A DNA stretch of 64,000 nucleotides from Anthostomella pinea (Eukaryota > Ascomycota > Sordariomycetes > Xylariales > Xylariaceae): the NCBI GenBank assembly GCA_963556695.1, contig CAUWAG010000020.1, positions 1,178,001 through 1,242,000 on the forward strand, read 5' to 3'. The translations under genes were made by a program, and so were the position numbers. Below the pieces are notes generated by a model. That model saw nothing but the letters and a program-made list of their open reading frames with translations, made no database searches and was not told the origin of the DNA. Shown here in pieces: positions 58,018-64,000 of this stretch (position 1 is the stretch's first letter; the number at the start of each line of letters is the position of its first letter).

Positions 58018-59926
58018 ATGATGGATCACTTCAATGCTACAGTCTTCAACGGGTCAATGGTAGCCACCCGGAAGGGCTTCCAAGTGACCAAGCAGAAACA
58101 CAAGGGCACCGCATTCGTCAACTCCTCGGTACAGAATGCCGAACAGCAGAAACCAAAGCAGCTCTGCTCGCTGCCTTTCCGAAACACACAACTCACGTTC
58201 ATCACCAACGGCGCGAATGATGGGAAACTAGCGCCTCCACGACGACGAACAGGAAGATCTAAATCACCCTCAGACAAGCCACTCGGGTCTGGAGTCACCA
58301 AGGCCAAGAGGCTTTTCAAGACTTCGTCTAGCCGTCGGTCAAGCTCTTCCGCTTCATCCACGGCTTCCGTGTCTTCAGAAGAGCGCCTGATCGACAGTGG
58401 TCGAGGAACTCCCGAGCTACTTACGGCTCCTTGCGTACAACCACTGTCGCTACCTGCCTGGGCATCCTACAGGCTACCCGAAAGCTTGCCGAGTTCGAAA
58501 AAGAGACTTCTCTTCATGTGCCTCGCTTTTGCACCGAGTGATGAGTTCTCCTACGACGAGGCTAGACTATTAGAGCAAGACCCTTGGAAACTACCCGAGA
58601 TGCACGTCTGGTCGGTCCAGGATCCCACCAGCCTACATTGCGCGATAACACTCGGGGCTTTGTTTGATGGCATGAGTGCGGGAAAACGGGACACGCCAGA
58701 CCTTCTATCATTGTCATCTCAGCTGTCTTCCATCATCAATCGAAGGCTCAACGACAATACGCAGACCGGGCTTTCCCGTGACGTGACGATACATGCTGTG
58801 GCGACGATGGCAATCCTTGCGGTACGACTCTCGTGCCCATTCAAGTGCTTCAGAGGACCTGCTGATAGGTAGATGATATTAGGGATACGGTGGGCAACAC
58901 GATCACTGGCATGTGCACATGAATGGTCTGCTACGATTAATTGACCTAGTTGGTGGCCAACACAACATGAATCCTCGCACGATACATACGATCCGCACGT
59001 AAGTAGCTGCTTCAGACATATCTGGGTTACATTACTGATATTTTAAAAGGGCCGACTTGGTAGGAGCTATCTCGGCAGCTACTAAGCCCTGCGTTCCGTT
59101 CATCAGGCGCCAGATTCCACTACAATCCCCAAGCCCTCTTATCGATGACGAGAGAATCGTCACACGCCTTACACACCACTTGTCCGGTTGTGGCATCCAG
59201 CCCTCCATCATCAAAACGCTCAGCGAAGTGGCGATTTATAGTCGATGTGTCTCCTTATGTGGAGATGACAGGAGATCATTGCACCTCGAGCCTGGAGTGA
59301 TGATCGAACACTACCACTATTTGGAATATGAGCTTCTCTCCTACCCGGAACCATTGCGAGCACTCGACCAGGTGATATCGCCCACGACTACCCGCAGACT
59401 AGCCATCAACGTCCCTTCCGGGACGCCCTTTCCACGCATGGACCCTTCAGACACGTGTACCAAGGCCATCGAGTCCGTAATACGCATCATAGCCTTGAGG
59501 TTCCTGCGCGAACCGACATTCGACCTACCTTGTGGCGAAATGATACAGTGCCAGATGTTCAGGGAGCTCCTGGAGGACATTCTCGCCTACCGATGCAGGC
59601 AGACATCCGCAGATCCACTTATCGATCCCCTTCTACAGGAAGACTCGAGTGATCCACAACGCCCGACGCTCATCTGGATATGTCTTGCGGTCTACGGACA
59701 ATCGATACGGACGACACTTACATCAGCGAATGAGCAGGAGGCAGCTGTGAAACTGGTGTGCCAGAAACTTCTCCGACAGGTGCTAGGTTCAGAGGCGTCC
59801 GCGAATCCGGAACTGGTATCTGAGGAAGACCTCGGGGTGTTCCACCTCCTGGATTTGCGAAGCCATAAGAAGCCTCGACGGGATGCGAGAGAAGTAATCA
59901 GGCATCTTCTGGGACTGGGCAGCTAG
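58018..59926 (+). CDS. Fungal-specific transcription factor domain protein without a Zn2Cys6 motif
   Basis: Three exons (58018-58821, 58883-58998, 59050-59926) give 598 residues; an alternative ATG is the next codon. The N-terminal ~150 residues are basic and Ser-rich (RRRTGRSKSPSDK, FKTSSSRRSSSSASS). The rest is helical and matches the fungal transcription factor accessory domain: CAITLGALFDGMSAGK, GLSRDVTIHAVATMAILAGY, the spliced HDHWHVHMNGLLRLIDLVGG and later VIEHYHYLEYELLSYPEP-like sequence. The DNA-binding Zn2Cys6 cluster usual at the N-terminus is absent, as in many accessory-domain-only relatives. Nuclear regulation is therefore inferred. It lies in an accessory stretch with no clear target cluster. 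Confidence 0.83.
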
Positions 59927-62900
59927 AAATGAGAGCTTTTGTACATGTATCACTATCGGCCAAGATCAGTGGAAGCCAGGAAAGTCATAGAAGAATGATT
60001 TAGATTGAATATCAAACGTGGGAACCGCGAAATCCTCCTGAGCAACATTCCCTTACTGACTTATGCCTGGGTAATCGTGATGACTTTCTAACGAAGACCC
60101 AATGCTGCTGGTAGCTGCGCAATGCCAGTATCCAGTGAAGGGAAAGCTTCCGAAGTTAACTTCCGACCAAACACATCGTCCAATAACCACACTCTCCCCC
60201 TTGTTTTAATGTACACGGGGGCTGGTACCTAATGAAGGTATCGATTTCTAAGAGGAAGGCATAAACTACCCCTTGAGGTGACCTCTTCAAGGCCGGTCAT
60301 TGACCAGCCACACCGTCATTATTCCAGGGGGGGAGAATATATGTCCAAATAAGCCACAAGGAGAATCAAGGTTGCAACCCGTCCCGTACACCGCTTACGC
60401 CACCCGACCCTACTGTACATACTGTCCCCGATCCTGGTATCCACACCTCGGCACATCCTCTGACGAGGCTGTGGGGATAGAAGGTTCGCGCGACAGGGGG
60501 CACAGTCAGCGGAATAGGAGCGCGGAACCGCATCGCCAAGCCCCATACTGGTCACTTGCCAGGATCTAGCCGCGGTGCTGCGCCCTCGTAAGGCGGATTC
60601 TTTCTTCTTCAACGCGGTAAGCACGACTGGGATGACAACGTTAAAGACTGCATCTGCCCACGCTGGTGGTATTGCAAACAGTACATGGGATCAGGCTGTG
60701 AATGTGCCATCCTTGCTGCCCATAGGTCTATGCAACGGGCCGAGATCATCGAGAAGGCTGTTCAGAAGTTCGATGCTATTGCGCAAACATTGCTGGGAAG
60801 TACTCAGATGATGAGGCAATGAATGACCAGCGCCCTGCCCAAGTTCATCGATGGTTGCAGATACAACTGCACCGGGAAGTGATCCTGGAGCTTACGTACA
60901 GGCCGGACATAGGGGACACATCGACTCCGAGTCCACCTCCACCAAGTCCACCAAGTCTACCAAATCCAACGTTGTAACCTCAGGCACCAAATTCAACCAA
61001 GTCCACCACCGACACCACCACCACCAAGGCCACGCTGCACCAAATCCACTGCCAGGTTGCAAGAACCGCACTTGTAGTTCTACCTAATATGTAGGTTTAT
61101 GCGGAAGCGAATGCAAATACGAACTTGATACTGGCAACACGGGTCAAGACCAGGTCTTCATGATGCCTCATCTCCAGCTGAGATTACATCATCACCTGCA
61201 GCTGTTTTGAGCACTTGGAGCTGTCCAGGCATAGAGAAGGAGGCTTAGCGGCAAGGCATACTTGCGGAAGTTACCCACTTTCCAGAGTTTGCCGTGGCGG
61301 CTGAAGCCTTCCCCACACAATTAGAACGATCGAGGGGTGTTCCGGGCCCAAGAAGTCGCGCAATGTCTAATACTACAACTTGGCCAAGACAACTTGTCTC
61401 CTGTTAACGGCGTATTTGAACCATAGCCCGGGCTCTCAGGCCAAGAAAGGCTCGACAGTCAGGCCCCAGGGAAGCTTCTAGAATAGAAACGTTGATGTAA
61501 GCCACGGGGAAGAGGGGATTGGCGGAGGCATTCCGGGAAGCGGCCGCATGAGCTGGGATGGTTAACCTTTAGCTGGGATCTTTTCCCGGCCCTCAGCTGA
61601 GTGGAGTTGCACCGCCCCTTGCTGACTATGGAGAATATGCCTAAAAGGGACTCGACTGTCCTTAACCCTGTGTTATTGATGTCGGCGAAGCTGGTTCTTC
61701 AAGTATGGAGAGAAAGCCCAGGACTGAATAATTCATGACGGATGCCTTCTAACATGCCTTATTAGGTTCAGAAACCATCATAAGAACATATATATAGCGG
61801 CCTGAGCGTAAGCGCTGCAAATGTCCACTGCTGCCGTATTGGTCGGTTTCGGAGACATATTGCAGCGCAACAAGGCCCCGAGTCCGGTATATTATCAGCT
61901 TGGCACTTCTGACTGTGGTAGGTATGTAAAGGGGAACGAAATAGTTGACTGTCTCCCTGATGCCTTTCACTGACATCACGCGGGTAGAGTCCTTCCGAAG
62001 AAGTGCCTTATGAAAACACTACACCACATTCAGGGGAACCTGACGTAACCTGCTAAGCAAACAGCGACTAACAAGCCTCGATGTCACTCGAAGGGGGTGG
62101 GTATATGTTCGATCCTACGATCTACGCTGGCCAGCCAGCTGTCCACCGACGATTCTTCGAGCTGAATATGTGGGGAATGACGTTACTACTGCAATCGCAC
62201 GCCCGGCATCGCAGTTGTAGGTCTCTCGTTTATCCCAGGATCAACAGAAATGAAGGAGAACACAGCTCCGTACCTTGTTTTGGCAATTCGATTTGCTACA
62301 ACGCGCCTTGTTTTCCAGGGTTCACCACAAGTCCACCACCTCTGCCGGAATGACACCTATGGAGTGAGTTCTATAGACAGGGACATAAGGGTGGACTACT
62401 AGGGTAAGTCGTGTTCTAGCCTCGATCCCCTCGAGCGGAATCATGTTCAGGACAGTGCCACAGTGATGACCCAACCCGATGACCTGTTTAAGATGGAATT
62501 CGGTGGACAGTAGAGACCGCAGAGATCCTCGCATTGCTCCGCCTCCATCTGGAGCCTACCCGAGCGCAAACAATTCGAAGTGCTTCAAGAACATTCCGAC
62601 GTTTCAGGATTGATTCCGGCAGTAGGAAAAGGTCTTCGTACAGCTTGAAGAGCACTGGATATTGCAGAAGTTCAGAATTTGTAGCTCAGTGTATCAGGTT
62701 TAGAATGAACCTGTGGGATGTTGAACATGCGCCTAGGGAATACGGTTCTGCCTCCTATATTGATAGAATAGGGGTAAGGGGATCAATATCCACTTTTTAT
62801 CACGGCCTTATCAGCCACGAGCCACAAATCTGGAACACGAGCCACACGGCTCCGCCACAATGCAATGACGCAATGTTCACCCCGAGATTTCGACAATCCG

Positions 62901-63128
62901 ATTGATAAGATCGTCACAGAAAAAGTAATCAAGTGCCCCTCCATTGGACATCTCCCAGTCGCCTAGAACCGGAGAGGAACCGGAGAGGAACCGGAGAAGA
63001 CGTCTTCCACCAACTCACACATCATCATCATCTCCCGCCTCATCGCAAACAGCAATCCCGTGCCTCGATCGCAGGTACCACAATACAACAATAAACAGCC
63101 CGCACGCACACAACCACTCCCGCTCACG
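59927..63128. other. 3.2-kb gene-poor region
   Basis: No gene is recognised. ORFs at 60300-60569, 60851-61087 (Thr-Lys-Ser and His repeats) and 62534-62905 have no domain. The end carries an 11-bp tandem repeat in the leader of the glutaredoxin gene. Confidence 0.5.
62966..62998 (+). repeat. 11-bp tandem repeat in a probable 5' leader
   Basis: Three copies of GAACCGGAGAG (the third ends AA) lie about 130 bp before the glutaredoxin ATG. Confidence 0.93.
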
Positions 63129-63953
63129 ATGTCGACGATAAAAGAGATAACCACCGAGGACGACTGGCGCGCCCACGTCGCCTCGCTGCCCTCGTCGACC
63201 CTCCTAATCATCTCCTTCCACGCGCCGTGGGCCGCGCCATGCGCACAGATGGCCACCGTGCTCAAGACGCTCGCCTCCGAGTACCCCGCCACCGACCCCC
63301 CGGCCACGAGCTGGGTCTCGCTCAACGCCGAGGAGCTGAGCGACATATCCGAGACATACGACGTCACTGCGGTGCCGTTCCTAGTGCTGCAGTGCAACGA
63401 CGAGGTCCTCGAGACGGTGAGCGGCAGCAGCGCCGTCAAGGTGCGGACGGCCATCGAGACGCACGCGAAGAGTGCGGCGCCAGGCGCAAATACTGTAGCA
63501 GCTGCTGCTGGAAAGACGGCCGCCCCGGCCGAGGTTGAGACAGCGTCTGATCCTGCAAAGGCGAAGGAGGACCTCAACAAGAGGCTGGGCGAGCTGATTA
63601 AGGCCGCGCCCGTTATGCTGTTCATGAAGGGTACACCGAGCGCGCCTCAGTGTGGGTTCTCGCGGCAGCTGGTGGGCATATTGCGGGAGCGGAGCGTTAA
63701 GTACGGCTTCTTCAACATCCTGGCCGATGACGAGGTACGGCAGGGTTTGAAGGAGTATGCAGAATGGCCGACATACCCGCAGTTGTGGATGGATGGGGAC
63801 CTGGTTGGTGGCTTGGATATCGTGAGTTGGGACCGGATCCTTGCACGACAACACTGGCTGACTATCATACAGGTGAAAGAAGAGCTCGAAGGCAACACCG
63901 ACTTCTTCCAACCACACAGCGTATCCAAGGAGGAGGGATCTGCTGCTGCATGA
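63129..63953 (+). CDS. Monothiol glutaredoxin of the Grx3/Grx4 type
   Basis: Exons 63129-63821 and 63873-63953 join across a 51-bp intron (GTGAGT donor, CTGACT branch, ATACAG acceptor) to give 257 residues. The N-terminal thioredoxin-like domain has WAAPC at residues 34-38 in place of the redox-active WCGPC, as in Grx3/4. A linker of Ala/Glu follows, then the glutaredoxin domain with KAAPVMLFMKGTP and the monothiol active site CGFS (Cys175). WPTYPQLWMDGDLVGGLDI supplies the glutathione-binding residues. These cytosolic/nuclear proteins bind a bridging Fe-S cluster with glutathione and control iron homeostasis. The intron length is a multiple of three and contains no stop, so unspliced message also reads through. 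Complete and probably functional. Confidence 0.95.
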   Translation: MSTIKEITTEDDWRAHVASLPSSTLLIISFHAPWAAPCAQMATVLKTLASEYPATDPPATSWVSLNAEELSDISETYDVTAVPFLVLQCNDEVLETVSGSSAVKVRTAIETHAKSAAPGANTVAAAAGKTAAPAEVETASDPAKAKEDLNKRLGELIKAAPVMLFMKGTPSAPQCGFSRQLVGILRERSVKYGFFNILADDEVRQGLKEYAEWPTYPQLWMDGDLVGGLDIVSWDRILARQHWLTIIQVKEELEGNTDFFQPHSVSKEEGSAAA

Positions 63954-64000
63954 AGGGCGTGAACATTACACCGTCAATACGACCAAAGAAAGAGCGAGTT

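Overview
This window looks like nuclear DNA from a filamentous ascomycete (Pezizomycotina, most likely a Sordariomycete-like lineage). The evidence is short introns (about 50-200 bp) with GT..AG ends and CTAAC/CTGAC-type branch sites, two HET-domain genes, PTH11-like and fungal integral membrane proteins, a fungal transcription factor domain, a pogo/Fot-type transposon, and fungal forms of conserved housekeeping genes. The species cannot be named from sequence alone.

Layout. The window opens inside the gene for mitochondrial ATP synthase subunit h (ATP14; 1-543, +). A broken HET-domain gene follows (1910-3773, -), then the AGC kinase Sch9 (4893-7668, -) with an unusually long gene-free upstream region (about 6.5 kb). 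Next come a GFA-domain protein (14199-14849, -), a large low-complexity nuclear-type protein (15774-18517, -), a decayed Gfo/Idh/MocA dehydrogenase (20201-21240, -), a 115-residue protein (23276-23736, -), a SUZ-domain protein (24373-25388, +) and the Fe-S assembly factor Nar1 (25445-27253, -). A repeat island follows at about 28.0-31.2 kb: an internally deleted pogo-type transposon with intact terminal inverted repeats, AT-rich decayed DNA and a probable solo LTR. After it lie a small membrane protein (33218-34068, +), a CYSTM-type cysteine-rich protein (34960-35456, -), actin-binding protein Abp1 (37181-39742, -), a C2H2 zinc-finger gene split by an in-frame TAG (40658-42321, +), an intact HET-domain gene (43451-45238, +) and an NmrA-like oxidoreductase (45628-46605, -).

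The last third is accessory in character. It has a PTH11-type rhodopsin-domain membrane protein (49454-50757, -), an acyltransferase pseudogene next to a foldback/MITE-like repeat (51455-53199, +), a second fungal integral membrane protein (54243-55762, +), long gene-poor stretches with short tandem repeats, a fungal transcription-factor-domain protein lacking a Zn2Cys6 motif (58018-59926, +), and a monothiol glutaredoxin of the Grx3/4 type (63129-63953, +).

How the genes relate. The housekeeping genes (ATP14, sch9, nar1, abp1, grx3/4) are functionally independent, although Nar1 and the Grx3/4 protein both serve cytosolic iron-sulfur metabolism. The strongest theme is gene decay: at least three clear pseudogenes and two genes with a disrupted 3' part, several with stops of the CAG-to-TAG or TGG-to-TAG kind expected from repeat-induced point mutation or simple C-to-T decay. 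I found no clear evidence of a wholly novel system. The most interesting items are the zinc-finger gene with an in-frame stop, the pogo deletion derivative, the tRNA-like A/B-box sequences, and the two 20-nt microexons in membrane protein genes. Exon limits were drawn by eye from splice signals and reading frame; no search or alignment was run.
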